DNA of 64,000 nt from CAVPGP01 sp963718065 (GCA_963718065.1 CAVQYE010000007.1:186001-250000); one strand, 5' to 3'; positions 25,789 to 35,566 are shown, counted from the first letter of the stretch. Program-made: numbers and translations. The notes: generated by a model from the letters alone, not told the origin.

Positions 25789-27040
25789 CTAGTACGTGCC
25801 CGAGTCGCCCGCGTAGAGCGTTGGCGCCGCCTGGCCGTTCGGCCACCGGCGGGTACTGACGACGGTGCCCGAGGAAGGATCGACGACGTCGATCACGAGC
25901 GGCCGATTCGCGCCCACGTGGCGCTCCACGTACGCCCACTGCCCGAGCACCGGCGCGTAGGCGTCCTGGCGATCGAACATCGACCAGCGGAGCGCGCCGT
26001 CGAGGCCGTAGGCATGGACGCCCGCGTACGTGGACTTCGTGCCGCTCCAGCTCCCGCCGTAGGCGATCACGACGCCCGAGCCGAAGGAGAACGACGACGC
26101 CTCGGCATCCAGCATCTGCGTCGTCCAGGTCCGCGTGTCGAGGAGACGCACGCCGGCGGCCTTCGCCGACACGTTGTCGCCCGGCCCTCTGCTCCAGTCG
26201 ATGCCGGAGATCGCGATGGAGCCGTCGCCCACCCAGCGTGCGTAGCGCTGCGGCCCCTCGATCGACTTCTGCGCCTGTTGCACGCGACGCTCGGCGAGGT
26301 CGTGACTCGTGACCTCGAGCGTGCGGAGGTCGACCGCGACCGCCCGGTTCCCGGCGGTGACGGCGACCGCGAGCGTGCCCGCCGGATCGGCCGCGAAGCC
26401 CGGGATCACGGAGCGAACCCGCGGATCGGCTCCCGTCCCGATCCGGCGGCTGCCGACCGAGACGCCGGGCAGTAGCCGCGGTGCGGACCGACCCGTTCGC
26501 CGCGGCGACGGCGATTCGCGCGGGACCGATGCCGGCGCGCGGGCCGAGCAGCACGGCGAGACCGCCGGTCGTGAGCTCGACGTCGTACTGCGCACCGCTC
26601 ACGGACACCGTTCGCAGCACGCTGAGCTTCTGCGCGTCGACGAGCACGAACGAGACGCGGTTCTCGCCGCGGACGACCGCGAGCAGCCGGTCGGGTGCCA
26701 CCCAGGTGACGGCGTCGACTCCGCCGGCGACTCCCACTCGGCCGAGCGTGACGTCGCCGACCACGCGCAGCTTCGTTGCGTCGATGATCCGGAGCCGCGG
26801 CCAGTCGTAGCGGGCCAGCGCAAGCTTCGTCCGGTCCGGGCTCCACGCCCAGGGCCCGGTGAAGAAGCCCCCGGCGATCGCCCGTCCGGCGACGGGCTTC
26901 ATCGTCAGCGGATCGAAGAGCCGGATCGTCTTCGTCTTCCAGTCGCGGCCCAGCACCGGCGCAGCGCCCCCGGCTCTCCCGGCCTGGGCGGCCGGGAGAG
27001 CGAGGGTGAATGCCGCCACAAGGGCCGCTGCGTGTCTCAT
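25789..27040 (-). CDS. Secreted beta-propeller-like protein, one frame break
   Basis: The ATG at 27040 overlaps a TGA one frame away (ATGA). It starts a signal peptide (MRHAAALVAAFTLALPAAQA). Repeats of about 45 residues follow, each with a WSPDRTKLAL- or TWVAPDRLLAV-like strand pair. A shift near 26475 continues as IPGFAADPAGTLAVAVTAGN and YARWVGDGSIAISGIDWSRG. The layout resembles a seven-blade propeller of the extracytoplasmic kind. No catalytic motif is visible. It lies directly downstream of another exported protein and could work with it. Confidence 0.6.
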
Positions 27041-27835
27041 GCCTCCGGCTGGAACCTCGCCGGCCGAGGGAGACGGCCGCCGAGCCGGCGCAGACGCGAG
27101 CACGACCGCGGCAGCGAGCGCCAGAGCGACGGCGATCGCACCGATCAGCAGCCACGGCAGGGTCTTGCCGCCGCCGCCGAGGCTCGAGCCGGCGGCGATC
27201 TTCGTCACCATCGAGGTCGGCAGCGTCACGACCTCGCCGCCGCGGAGCAGCAGGCCGTCCTTCGCGGAGAACGAGAGCTGCAGCGTCGTGCCGTCCGTCC
27301 AGGGCGATTTCGGCCCGTAGAACTGGATCTGCTGCCAGTCACCCGCGTTCGGGATCCGCTTGCCGACACTCTGCTGGGTCAGCAGCTGGACGTACGAGGC
27401 CGGGTTCTCCACCTCACGGCCGCCGATCGTCACCTTGGTCGGCGTCGGCGCGGTGTACGGCTCCACGTTCTGCACCGTGCGCAAGAGCAGTGCCTTCGCC
27501 TCTGCGCCCGGTGTGATCCACGTCTCCTGTCCTTCACCGAAGACGCCGGTGCGCAGGACGAGGTTCTTCGACGGGACGTACCACCAGTCGAACCTGGGCG
27601 CGACGCCCGCGTCGGGCGGGACGTCGATCGTCACGGTCATGCGGTAGTACGCGGCCGGCGGAGGCGGCGGCGCCGACCCCTCGTCGGTGAGCAGCGTCGT
27701 CAGCGTGCGGCCGTCGTCAGTGGTCGCGCAGCCGCCGGCGCCGCACAGGGTCGCCTGTTTGGGCTCCTTCGCAACAGCCGGCGCGGCGACGGCGAGGGCC
27801 GCGAGGGCGAGGAGCGGGAGCAGCAACTTCTTCAT
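27037..27835 (-). CDS. Exported protein with C-terminal membrane helix
   Basis: The N-terminus is a signal peptide (MKKLLLPLLALAALAVAAPA). A soluble domain follows with four-strand segments such as RFDWWYVPSKNLVLRTGVFG and NAGDWQQIQFYGPKSPWTDG, and a hydrophobic helix (LPWLLIGAIAVALALAAAVV) lies near the end. As sequenced, the frame runs on without a stop into the next gene; a TGA at 27039-27037, one frame away and overlapping its ATG, is the likely true end. It is probably anchored outside the membrane. Family unknown. Confidence 0.6.
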
Positions 27836-27903
27836 GAAGCCTCCTCATCGGGTCGCCGCTTCTACCCCGCTGGCGCCGAGCCGGTTCCCGTAGCATCGAG
27901 GCG

Positions 27904-29256
27904 ATGCTCGACCCGAAGGTCTTCAAAGCCTACGACGTCCGGGGCCTGCACGGAAGCGAGCTCGACGAAGAGGGCGCGTACGCGATCGGGCGTGCCTACG
28001 CGGAGCACTTCGAGCCCGCTCGGGTCGCGGTCGGACGGGACATGCGGATCTCGTCGCCGGCGATGCAGAAAGCGATGATCGAAGGCGTCGCCGACGGCGG
28101 CGCAGACGTGCTCGACGTCGGCCTCGTCGGCACCGAGATGGTCTATTACGCGGTCGGCAAGCTCGGTCTGGACGGCGGGATCATGGTCACCGCCTCGCAC
28201 AACCCGAAGGAGTACACGGGCGCAAAGATCGTCCGGGCCGGCGCGCTTCCGGTCGGCGGCGAGTCGGGCCTCTTCGACGTGCGCGACAAGGCGCTGGCGG
28301 GCTTCGGCGAGGTCACGCGGCGCGGCGAGGTTCACGACGAGGACATCTGGCCGGGGTTCCTCGAGCACGTGCTCTCGCTCGTCGACGTGCCGGCGATCAA
28401 GCCGCTGCGCGTGGTGATCGACGCGGCGAACGGGATGGCGGGCGCGATGCTGCCGCCGGTGCTCGACCGGCTCCCCATCGACGCGGTGCGCTGCTACTTC
28501 GAGCCCGACGGCACGTTTCCGAACCACGAGCCGAACCCGCTGCTGCCCGAGAACCGCGAGTTCATCGTCGCCAAGACCCTCGGCGAGAAGGCGGATCTCG
28601 GTGTCGCGTACGACGGCGACGCGGACCGGTGCTTCTTCGTCGACGACGAGGGCGAGTTCATCCCCGGCGACTTCGTCACCGCCCTGCTGGCCGAGGCGAT
28701 GCTGGCCCGCGAGCCTGAGCCCGGCGGCAAGGTGATCTACGACGTCCGCGCCTCGTGGGCGGTGCCCGAGACGATCGAGCGCGCGGGCGGCGTGCCGCTG
28801 ATGAACCGCGTCGGGCACGCGTTCATCAAGCACCGGATGCGCAAGGAGGGCGCGGTGTTCGGCGGCGAGGTCTCGGCGCACTACTACTTCCGCGACTTCT
28901 TCCAGGCCGACTCGGGTGTCGTCCCGTTCCTGCTCTTCCTCGAGGTCATCTCCAAGAAGGGCCAGAAGGTGTCGGAGATCCTGCGCCCGTTTCGCGACCG
29001 GTACTTCCTGACCGGCGAGATCAACACGCCGGTGCCCGACGTCGCGCTGAAGCTGCAGGAGCTGGAGGACCGTTTCGCGCCCGAGGGGACGATCTCCCAC
29101 CTCGACGGGGTCTCGTTCGACGCAGACGACTGGCACTTCAACGTGCGGGGCTCGAACACGGAGCCGCTGTTGCGACTCAATCTGGAAGCGCGGTCGCAGC
29201 AGGACATGGAAGCCAAGCGCGATGAGGTGCTGTCCGTGATCCGCTCCGACGCATGA
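27904..29256 (+). CDS. manB: Phosphomannomutase/phosphoglucomutase
   Basis: The 450-residue enzyme shows all four alpha-D-phosphohexomutase loops. The phosphoserine loop is GGIMVTASHNPKEYTGAKIV, the metal loop LGVAYDGDADRCFFVDDEG, the sugar-specificity loop VFGGEVSAHYYFRDFF, and the phosphate-binding loop FNVRGSNTEPLLRLNLEA. It interconverts mannose or glucose 1- and 6-phosphates for cell-wall and glycan precursors. The start ATG 27904 gives the family's usual LDPKVFKAYDVRG opening. It overlaps the next gene by 4 bases, so they are probably co-transcribed. Confidence 0.92.
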   Translation: MLDPKVFKAYDVRGLHGSELDEEGAYAIGRAYAEHFEPARVAVGRDMRISSPAMQKAMIEGVADGGADVLDVGLVGTEMVYYAVGKLGLDGGIMVTASHNPKEYTGAKIVRAGALPVGGESGLFDVRDKALAGFGEVTRRGEVHDEDIWPGFLEHVLSLVDVPAIKPLRVVIDAANGMAGAMLPPVLDRLPIDAVRCYFEPDGTFPNHEPNPLLPENREFIVAKTLGEKADLGVAYDGDADRCFFVDDEGEFIPGDFVTALLAEAMLAREPEPGGKVIYDVRASWAVPETIERAGGVPLMNRVGHAFIKHRMRKEGAVFGGEVSAHYYFRDFFQADSGVVPFLLFLEVISKKGQKVSEILRPFRDRYFLTGEINTPVPDVALKLQELEDRFAPEGTISHLDGVSFDADDWHFNVRGSNTEPLLRLNLEARSQQDMEAKRDEVLSVIRSDA

Positions 29257-30303
29257 GCCGGCCGCGGGCGCGCGACCTCGGCATCGTCCTCGGCGAGCTC
29301 GAGCCGGGGCCGTTGAACGCGATCACCGACGTGCCGGGCGTGCGCGTCGGGCAGACGACCCTGATCGAGGGCGACTCGGTGCGCACCGGCGTGACGATGA
29401 TCCTGCCGACCACCGACGGCTCGTCGTGCTTTGCGGGCTCGCACCGGCTGAACGGGAACGGCGAGCTGACGGGCCTCGAGTGGGTGCGCGAGTCGGGGTT
29501 CCTGACGACGCCTGTCGGGATCACGAACACGTTCTCGGTCGGTGTCGTCCGTGACGCGATCGTCTCGTCCCAGAACGAGGCGGGGCGCGGACGCTGGCAT
29601 CTGCCCGTCGTCGGCGAGACCTACGACGGCGTAGCTCAACGACATCGAGGGGATGCACGTCAAGGCGGAGCACGTCTGGGCCGCGATCGACTCGGCGTCG
29701 GGCGGGCCGGTCGCCGAGGGCGTCGTCGGCGGTGGCACCGGGATGATCTGCCACGGCTTCAAGGGCGGGATCGGTACGTCGTCGCGCGTCACCGAGCACG
29801 GCGTCGTCGGCGTCCTCGTGCAGGCGAATCACGGGCGGCGAGCACGGCTCGCGATCGACGGGGTGCCTGTCGGGCGGGAGCTCGGGCCGGACCGGATCCC
29901 GCTGCCGGCGCAGCCGGACGACGGCGGCGGCTCGATCATCGTCGTCGTCGCGACCGATGCCCCGCTGCTCGCGCACCAGTGCGACCGGCTCGCCGTTCGC
30001 GCCGGGCTCGGCGTCGGGCGGACGGGCGGTGCCGGCGAGAACTCGAGCGGTGACATCGTGCTCGCATTCGCGACGGGCAATCGGATCGCCGACGACGCGA
30101 CCTCGCCGCACGCGCTGCTGATGGTCCCGAACGAGTCGATCGATCCGCTCTTCTACGCCACGATCGAGGCCACCGAGGAGGCGATCGTCAACGCCCTGGT
30201 CGCCGCCGAGACGACAACGGGCCGCGGCGGCGCCACGGCGCACGCACTCGACCACGACGCGTTGCGCGAGGTCATGGCGCGTCACGGACGCCTCGCGGGC
30301 TGA
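29253..30303 (+). CDS. P1-family (DmpA-like) aminopeptidase, one frame break
   Basis: An ATGA overlap joins it to the phosphomannomutase gene. The N-terminal part reads NAITDVPGVRVGQTTLIEGD, VTMILPTTD and TTPVGITNTFSVGVVRDAIV. A shift near 29635 gives LNDIEGMHVKAEHVWAAID and the GGGTGMICHGFKGGIGTSSR block. The autocatalytic site is GAGENSSGDIVLAFATGNR, where the N-terminal nucleophile serine of the small subunit would be. The family includes L-aminopeptidase/D-esterase and beta-peptidyl aminopeptidases and cleaves itself into two chains. Confidence 0.8.
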
Positions 30304-30323
30304 ACGGTGCCTCTCGGGGCGCC

Positions 30324-30365
30324 GGCCATGGCCGTTCCGGCCATGGCCCTGCCTCAGAGGCAGGG
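30324..30365. terminator. Paired hairpins downstream of the DmpA-like gene
   Basis: Two copies of GGCCATGGCC (30324-30333 and 30339-30348) can pair with each other across a 5-base loop. A second stem CCCTGCCTC/GAGGCAGGG lies at 30347-30365. There is no T-run, as is common in high-GC actinobacteria. The position just after the stop at 30303 fits transcription termination. Confidence 0.45.
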
Positions 30366-30446
30366 ACACGGCCAGGTGTGCCGCGGCCGGAAAGGACAGT
30401 GGAGGAAACCGCCACGGCGCGGGGCGCGCCGGAATAGCATCGCGGC

Positions 30447-30890
30447 GTGACCATGGAGCTCGGGCGCACGACCGACCGGAAGCCGCCGTTTCGCTACTCG
30501 GCGCTGACGCGCGTGTGGTTCTCGGACACCGACGCGCAAGGGGTCGTCTACTACGGCCGCTACCTCCCGTACTTCGACCACGCTCGCAACGAGTACCACC
30601 GCCACCTCGGGCGGATCGACACCGGCGAGGCGGAGTTCGTGATGCGGGCCGCGAACATCGAGTACCACGCGCCGGCGCGGTTCGACGACCTGCTGGAGGT
30701 CTTCGTCCGCGTGGAGCGGATCGGCACGTCGAGCGTCACCTACGACCACGCCGCCTACCGGCTCGAGGACGACCTGCTGATGGTGACCGCGAAGCAGGTG
30801 ATCGTGCTCGTCTCGCGCGCGGTGCGCCGACCCGTGGCCGTCCCGGACGCGCTGCGACAGCAGATCGACGCGTTCGAGGGCGAGCGCTGA
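30447..30890 (+). CDS. Acyl-CoA thioesterase (hotdog fold, YbgC/FadM-like)
   Basis: The 147-residue protein (GTG 30447, or ATG 30453) carries the YbgC-type opening TRVWFSDTDAQGVVYYGRYL, with catalytic Asp and Tyr, and PYFDHARNEYHRHL. FVMRAANIEYHAPARFDDLL follows, as in 4-hydroxybenzoyl-CoA thioesterase relatives. It should cleave acyl-CoA thioesters in the cytoplasm. It stands alone and is convergent with the (p)ppGpp synthetase gene. Confidence 0.8.
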   Translation: MTMELGRTTDRKPPFRYSALTRVWFSDTDAQGVVYYGRYLPYFDHARNEYHRHLGRIDTGEAEFVMRAANIEYHAPARFDDLLEVFVRVERIGTSSVTYDHAAYRLEDDLLMVTAKQVIVLVSRAVRRPVAVPDALRQQIDAFEGER

Positions 30891-30946
30891 GGGCTTCCGC
30901 CGCTCCCCTCACGCGGTCGTCGGCCCTCTCGTAGCGGGTGCTGCAT

Positions 30947-30966
30947 CCCGGCCTGCCCGGGCCGGG
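30947..30966. terminator. GC-rich hairpin between convergent genes
   Basis: A 7-bp stem CCCGGCC/GGCCGGG with a 6-base loop stands between the stops of the thioesterase gene (30890) and the relA-type gene (31117). It is positioned as a bidirectional terminator. There is no clear T-tract on either side. Confidence 0.45.
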
Positions 30967-31031
30967 ACGCGCGCCCGTTGGTTCACCTCTCCCCCCTGAT
31001 CTCGTTGTAGACGGACCCGGGGAAATCGGAA

Positions 31032-31069
31032 ATCCCTCGATCGAGGTAGGCCTGTATCCCTCGATCGAG
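31032..31069. repeat. Two 14-bp direct repeats, each containing a palindrome
   Basis: ATCCCTCGATCGAG occurs at 31032-31045 and 31056-31069, 24 bases start to start. Each copy contains the palindrome CTCGATCGAG. They lie 50-85 bases downstream of the relA-type stop. The spacing, just over two helical turns, is what a protein binding two sites cooperatively would show. The function is unknown. Confidence 0.5.
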
Positions 31070-31116
31070 TGATTCGGCCGGGGGTCGACCCCGGAGACGC
31101 TCGAGTGCGGCGCCGA

Positions 31117-33321
31117 TCAGCTCGGCGTGACGCGATACGCGTCGAACACGGCCTCGATGTTCCGGAGCGCGTTCAGCAGCGTGCGCAGGCTGTTCACGTC
31201 GCCGATCTCGGCCGTGTACCAGTTCTTCGCCAGCTGGTCCTCGACCATGCCGCCGTAGCTGACGATGTTCGCGCCGTGCTCGGCGAACGTCCGCGCGACG
31301 TCCTCGAGCAGGCGCGGGCGGTCCCACGAGTCGACCGCGATCTGGACACGGAACGACTTCGAGCGCGTCGACATGTCCCACTCGACCGGCGTGAACCGCT
31401 CGGGGTTCCGCTTCAGCGCCCTCACGTTCGGACAATCGCTGCGGTGAATCGTGATCCCCTTGCCGAGCGAGATGTAGCCCTCGATCTCGTCGCCCGGCAC
31501 CGGCGTGCAGCACTTCGCGAGGCGGACGAGAACGTCCTCGACGCCCTTGACGACGATGCCGGCGCTGCCCCCGGAGACGGTGTCGCGCGCCTTCTGGACC
31601 TTGACGACCGGCTCCTCCGGGACGGCCTCCTCGGTCTTCAGGCGCTGCAGGACCTTGTTGACGATCTGGCCCGGCTGGAGCTTGCCGCCGCCGAGCGCGA
31701 TGTAGAAGTCCTCGGCCTTCTTGAAGCCCGTCTCGCGGATCACCTGCGCGAGCACGGCCGAGCCCTGCAGCTTGCGGTACGGCAGGTTCTGCTGCTTGAG
31801 CGCCTGCTCGAGCGAGTCGCGGCCCTTCTGCTCGTAGTCCTCACGCGTCTCACGCGAGAACCACTGGCGGATCTTGTTGCGGGCGCGCGACGACTTGGCG
31901 AGGTTCATCCAGTCACGCGACGGCCCGCGGCCCGACTTCGCGGTCAGGATCTCGACGAAGTCTCCATTGGCGAGCTTGTAGTGGAGCGGGACGATGCGGC
32001 CGTTGATCTTCGCGCCCACGGTCCGGTGGCCGACGTCGGTGTGCACCGCGTAGGCGAAGTCGATCGGCGTCGAGCCCTGCGGCAGCGTCTTCACCTGGCC
32101 CTTCGGCGTGAAGACGTGCACCTCGTCGTCGAAGAGGTCGGTGCGGAACGTCTTCATGAACTCGCGCGGGTCGGCCTCGTCGGCCTGCCAGTCCATCAGC
32201 TGCTTCACCCAGGCCGACCATTCCTCCGACTGCGGGCTCGTGCCGGTGCGCTTGTAGATCCAGTGCGCCGCGACGCCGAACTCGGCCGTCTCGTGCATGT
32301 CGCGCGTCCGCACCTGGATCTCGAGCGGGCGTCCCTGCGGCCCGATCACGGTCGTGTGCAGTGCCCGGTAGTGGTTCAGCTTGGGCATCGCGACGAAGTC
32401 CTTGAACCGCCCCGGCATCGGCTTCCAGAGCGAGTGGATCAGGCCGAGTGCGCCGTAGCAGTCGCGCGTCCCCTCGTCACCGGAGCGTTCGACGATCACG
32501 CGCATCGCGGTCAGGTCGTAGATCTCGTTGAACTCGCGACCCTTGCGGGCCATCTTGTCGTAGATCGAATAGAAGTGCTTCGCGCGGCCCGAGATGTCCG
32601 CGGGGATGTCGACCTTGTCCAGCTCCTTCTGCAGCACCATTGACGCCTCGCGCACGTGCTCCTCGCGGTCCGTGCGACGCTCGGCGACCATCGCCTTGAT
32701 CTCCTCGTACTTGCGCGGATGCAGCGTCTGGAAAGCGAGATCTTCGAGCTCCCACTTCAGGGCGTGGATGCCAAGCCGGTGCGCCAGCGGCGCGTACACC
32801 TCGAGCACTTCCTTCGCCTTCTGCACCTGCTTCTGCTTGCCGAGGTACTCGATCGTGCGCATGTTGTGCATGCGGTCGGCGAGCTTGATCAGGATCACGC
32901 GCACGTCCTCGGCCATCGCGACGATCATCTTTCGGTAGTTCTCGGCCTCGGCGTGCTCGCGCGACTGGAACTGGATCCGCGTCAGCTTCGTCACGCCCTC
33001 GACGAGCTTCGCGATCTCCTCGCCGAACTCGGCGCGGATCTCCTCCGCCTCGACCTCGGTGTCCTCGACGACGTCGTGCAGGAGCGCAGCGGCCAGGGTC
33101 GCCTCGTCCAGCTGGAACTCCGCCAGGATCTTCGCCGCGCCCCACGGGTGGATGACGAACTCCTCGCCGCTGCGGCGCTGCTGGCCCGCGTGGGCCTTGG
33201 CCGCGAAGACGAACGCACGTGTGATGAGCTCGCGGTCGACGTCGGGCTTGTAGCGCGAGACGTCGGCGATCAGCTCGTCGATCAGCTCCTGATGCTCGCT
33301 TGACGTCTCGAGCGTGGTCAT
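31117..33321 (-). CDS. relA: Bifunctional (p)ppGpp synthetase/hydrolase Rel
   Basis: The ATG at 33321 gives a 734-residue protein. An upstream in-frame ATG would add 36 poor-quality residues and is rejected. The HD hydrolase domain has FVIHPWGAAKILAEFQLDEA and AALLHDVVEDTEVEAEEIRA. The synthetase domain has VSRYKPDVDRELI upstream and DCYGALGLIHSLWKPMPGRF, HYRALHTTVIGPQGRPLEIQ. A TGS domain has VFTPKGQVKTLPQGSTPIDF, and the C-terminal ACT domain ends at TPS. Both catalytic halves look intact, so it should make and degrade the stringent-response alarmone. A TACACT -10 lies just upstream. Confidence 0.95.
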   Translation of the reverse strand: MTTLETSSEHQELIDELIADVSRYKPDVDRELITRAFVFAAKAHAGQQRRSGEEFVIHPWGAAKILAEFQLDEATLAAALLHDVVEDTEVEAEEIRAEFGEEIAKLVEGVTKLTRIQFQSREHAEAENYRKMIVAMAEDVRVILIKLADRMHNMRTIEYLGKQKQVQKAKEVLEVYAPLAHRLGIHALKWELEDLAFQTLHPRKYEEIKAMVAERRTDREEHVREASMVLQKELDKVDIPADISGRAKHFYSIYDKMARKGREFNEIYDLTAMRVIVERSGDEGTRDCYGALGLIHSLWKPMPGRFKDFVAMPKLNHYRALHTTVIGPQGRPLEIQVRTRDMHETAEFGVAAHWIYKRTGTSPQSEEWSAWVKQLMDWQADEADPREFMKTFRTDLFDDEVHVFTPKGQVKTLPQGSTPIDFAYAVHTDVGHRTVGAKINGRIVPLHYKLANGDFVEILTAKSGRGPSRDWMNLAKSSRARNKIRQWFSRETREDYEQKGRDSLEQALKQQNLPYRKLQGSAVLAQVIRETGFKKAEDFYIALGGGKLQPGQIVNKVLQRLKTEEAVPEEPVVKVQKARDTVSGGSAGIVVKGVEDVLVRLAKCCTPVPGDEIEGYISLGKGITIHRSDCPNVRALKRNPERFTPVEWDMSTRSKSFRVQIAVDSWDRPRLLEDVARTFAEHGANIVSYGGMVEDQLAKNWYTAEIGDVNSLRTLLNALRNIEAVFDAYRVTPS

Positions 33322-33328
33322 GCGCTTC

Positions 33329-33334
33329 AGTGTA
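33329..33334 (-). promoter_or_regulatory. Candidate -10 element for the rel gene
   Basis: On the minus strand TACACT lies 7 bases before the ATG at 33321. At that distance transcription would start at or next to the initiation codon, so the mRNA would be leaderless or nearly so. No Shine-Dalgarno sequence is seen between them. This is a motif match only. Confidence 0.4.
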
Positions 33335-33411
33335 CTCCCGCCCTTTGGGTACGAATCCCTCGGTTGGGGGCGTAACGTCGCGACAGGAAATGCCGTTACG
33401 AGAGAGAACTC

Positions 33412-33570
33412 ATGCGCTCCGTGCTTCACAAGACCTTCCTCAGACGGAACTCCACCGCCCGTAAGGCGCAGAAGCTCGCGCGCGTGCTCTCAGAGCTCGA
33501 CGCCGAGGCCCGGCTCCAGTCTCCGCAGGCCCGTCGCAAAGCCGCGACGGTGTCCTTCTCGCGGATCTAG
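33412..33570 (+). CDS. Small basic protein of unknown function (52 residues)
   Basis: The ATG at 33412 follows AGAGAGAAC. The product reads MRSVLHKTFLRRNSTARKAQ, LARVLSELDAEARLQ and a basic tail ending TVSFSRI. It is helical and lysine/arginine-rich. It is divergent from the rel gene with 90 bases between, and convergent with recJ 4 bases away. Codon use is like that of the neighbours. No family is recognised. The clean start and stop in a tight gap support it as real. Confidence 0.5.
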   Translation: MRSVLHKTFLRRNSTARKAQKLARVLSELDAEARLQSPQARRKAATVSFSRI

Positions 33571-33574
33571 AGAG

Positions 33575-35506
33575 CTAGGCAGCCGCCGCGAGAGGCGGCG
33601 TCTCGGCAAGCAGCGCTCGGAACGCAGCCGACTCCAGCAGGCTGCGCCGTGACGGCGCGGGACCGCCTTCGGGATGGTCGAGACCGAGCTCCGCGAAGAC
33701 CTGCCGCGCCTCCGGGCTCCACGCATCCGGGCCTGCCTTGTACTCCGCCGCGAGCCGGCTTCTGAGCTCCGCGAAGCGGTCGGGAGCGTCGAAGATCCGC
33801 CGCACGACGAGCTGTGGCGACACGGTGCCGTTCCAGCGATTCTCCTGCAGCCGGAACGCGACGTCGTAGTCGCCGATCCGGCGGAAGCGATCGAGCTGGC
33901 CGCCCATGCCGAACGCGATCGCGCTGCCGGCGTCGCGGCCCGCGTCGCGGACGCGGAACCGCAGGTGCTTGCCGTCGCCGACGGTGTCGAGATCCGCGAG
34001 CTGGCAGCCGCCGAGCAGAAGCACGATGCCGGGATTGCCGAGCCCGAATGGGGCGAGACGGGCGAGCTCCGAGCACAGCTCGAGCGTGAGCGAGGCGCCC
34101 GGCACCGCCGCGTCGACCATCGTCTGCGGACGCAGGTCGTCGTCTTCGAGCAGCGCGTCGGCGTGGGCGGCAAAGGCGGCCGCGAAGTCCTCCACGCACT
34201 CGGGCGCGATCGAAAGGCCGGCGGCGGCGCGGTGGCCGCCAAAGCGGGTCAGGTGCTCGGAGCAGGCGCTGAGCGCCCCGTGCAGGTCGAACGACGTCAC
34301 GGACCGGCCGGAGCCCTTCCAGAGCGGCTCGGCGCCGGCGATCAGGACGACCGGCCGGTTGTAGCGCTCGACGAGCCGCGAGGCGACGATCCCGATCACG
34401 CCCTCGTGCCAGCCTTCGCCCGCGACCACGTAGCCACGCCGGCGCTGCTTCTCGGGCGGCCACGACTCGACCTCGGCGATCGCCTCGCGCAGGATGCGCT
34501 GCTCGACGGCCTGGCGCTCGCCGTTCAGCGTCTCGAGCTCGTGGGCGAGGCGCCCGGCCTCGTCCTCGCTCCCGGTCAGCAGCAGCTCGAGGGCCGCCTC
34601 GGGACGGCCGAGCCGCCCGGCCGCGTTGATGCGCGGAGCGAGCCGGAAGCCGACGGCGCCTTCGTCGACCGCCGCCGGGTCGACCGACGCGGAGCGCATC
34701 AGCGCCCGCAGCCCGGGCTTCTGGGTCCGTGCGAGCGCGCGCAGGCCCGTCAGCGCGAGTGCGCGATTCTCGTCGACCAGCGGGACGACGTCGGCGATCG
34801 TGGCGAGCGCGACGAGATCCATGTGCCGGTCGAGCGTCTGCGAGCCGAGCGCCGTGCCGAGCTTCCAGACGACGCCGGTCCCGCAGAGCCCTTGAAACGG
34901 ATAGTCGCCGACGAGCGTCGCAACGACGGGGCAATCGGGCAGCTCGTCGCCGGGCCGGTGGTGATCCGTGACGACGACCTCGAGGCCGAGCCGCTTCGCC
35001 TCGGCGACCTCCTCGACGCCGGTGATGCCGCAGTCGACCGTGAGCACGAGCTCGCAGCCGTCCTCGGCCAGTTTGGCCAGCGTCAGCGCGTTCAGCCCGT
35101 AGCCCTCCTCGAACCGGCTCGGCAGGTGCCACGTCACCTCGGCTGCCGATCCTTCGCGCGCGATCAGCTCCTGGAGGATCAGCACGGCGAGCGCGGTCGA
35201 GCAGATGCCGTCGACGTCGTAGTCACCGTGGACGCAGATCTTCTTGCCGGCCGTGATCGCGGCCTGGATCGCATCGACGGCCTCGCGCATCTGGCCGAGC
35301 TGAAACGGGTCGTGGCCGGGCAGGGCGCCTTCGAGGAACGCCCGCGCCTCGTCGGGATCGCCGAGCCCGCGGCGGACGAGAACCGCGGCGGTCGTCTCGC
35401 TGACGCCCACCGCTGCGGCGAGTTGTGCGACGTTGTCGAGGTCCCAGCCGTCGGCCTCCCGGTCGTCGGGGTTGCATTCGCGGATCGTCCAGCGGCCATC
35501 GAGCAT
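33575..35506 (-). CDS. recJ: Single-strand-DNA-specific exonuclease RecJ
   Basis: The 643-residue protein carries the DHH phosphoesterase motifs in order. Motif I is KKICVHGDYDVDGICSTALA, motif II LVLTVDCGITGVEEV, and motif III EVVVTDHHRPGDELPDCPVV. DHHA1-like GFRLAPRINAAGRLGRPEAA follows, with GRSVTSFDLHGALSACSEHL and the GGH-type FGGHRAAAGLSIAPE. It degrades single strands 5' to 3' in recombination and base-excision repair. Length is normal for the family. It shares the region with the ruv and endonuclease IV-like repair genes only loosely. Confidence 0.92.
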   Translation of the reverse strand: MLDGRWTIRECNPDDREADGWDLDNVAQLAAAVGVSETTAAVLVRRGLGDPDEARAFLEGALPGHDPFQLGQMREAVDAIQAAITAGKKICVHGDYDVDGICSTALAVLILQELIAREGSAAEVTWHLPSRFEEGYGLNALTLAKLAEDGCELVLTVDCGITGVEEVAEAKRLGLEVVVTDHHRPGDELPDCPVVATLVGDYPFQGLCGTGVVWKLGTALGSQTLDRHMDLVALATIADVVPLVDENRALALTGLRALARTQKPGLRALMRSASVDPAAVDEGAVGFRLAPRINAAGRLGRPEAALELLLTGSEDEAGRLAHELETLNGERQAVEQRILREAIAEVESWPPEKQRRRGYVVAGEGWHEGVIGIVASRLVERYNRPVVLIAGAEPLWKGSGRSVTSFDLHGALSACSEHLTRFGGHRAAAGLSIAPECVEDFAAAFAAHADALLEDDDLRPQTMVDAAVPGASLTLELCSELARLAPFGLGNPGIVLLLGGCQLADLDTVGDGKHLRFRVRDAGRDAGSAIAFGMGGQLDRFRRIGDYDVAFRLQENRWNGTVSPQLVVRRIFDAPDRFAELRSRLAAEYKAGPDAWSPEARQVFAELGLDHPEGGPAPSRRSLLESAAFRALLAETPPLAAAA

Positions 35507-35566
35507 GGCCGTTCACGGTAGGCACGGCACCGGACGACGCCCGCCGTCGTTAGGGTCGCGCTGTCG

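Noticed and set aside
27037..27040. Single fused protein of about 690 residues at 25.8-27.8 kb
   Set aside because: An internal signal peptide starts exactly at an ATGA overlap, which fits two coupled genes with a frame error at the end of the first.
30324..30348. GGCCATGGCC pair as a restriction or mobile-element mark
   Set aside because: Two short palindromes next to a stop codon and a third stem are better explained as a terminator region.
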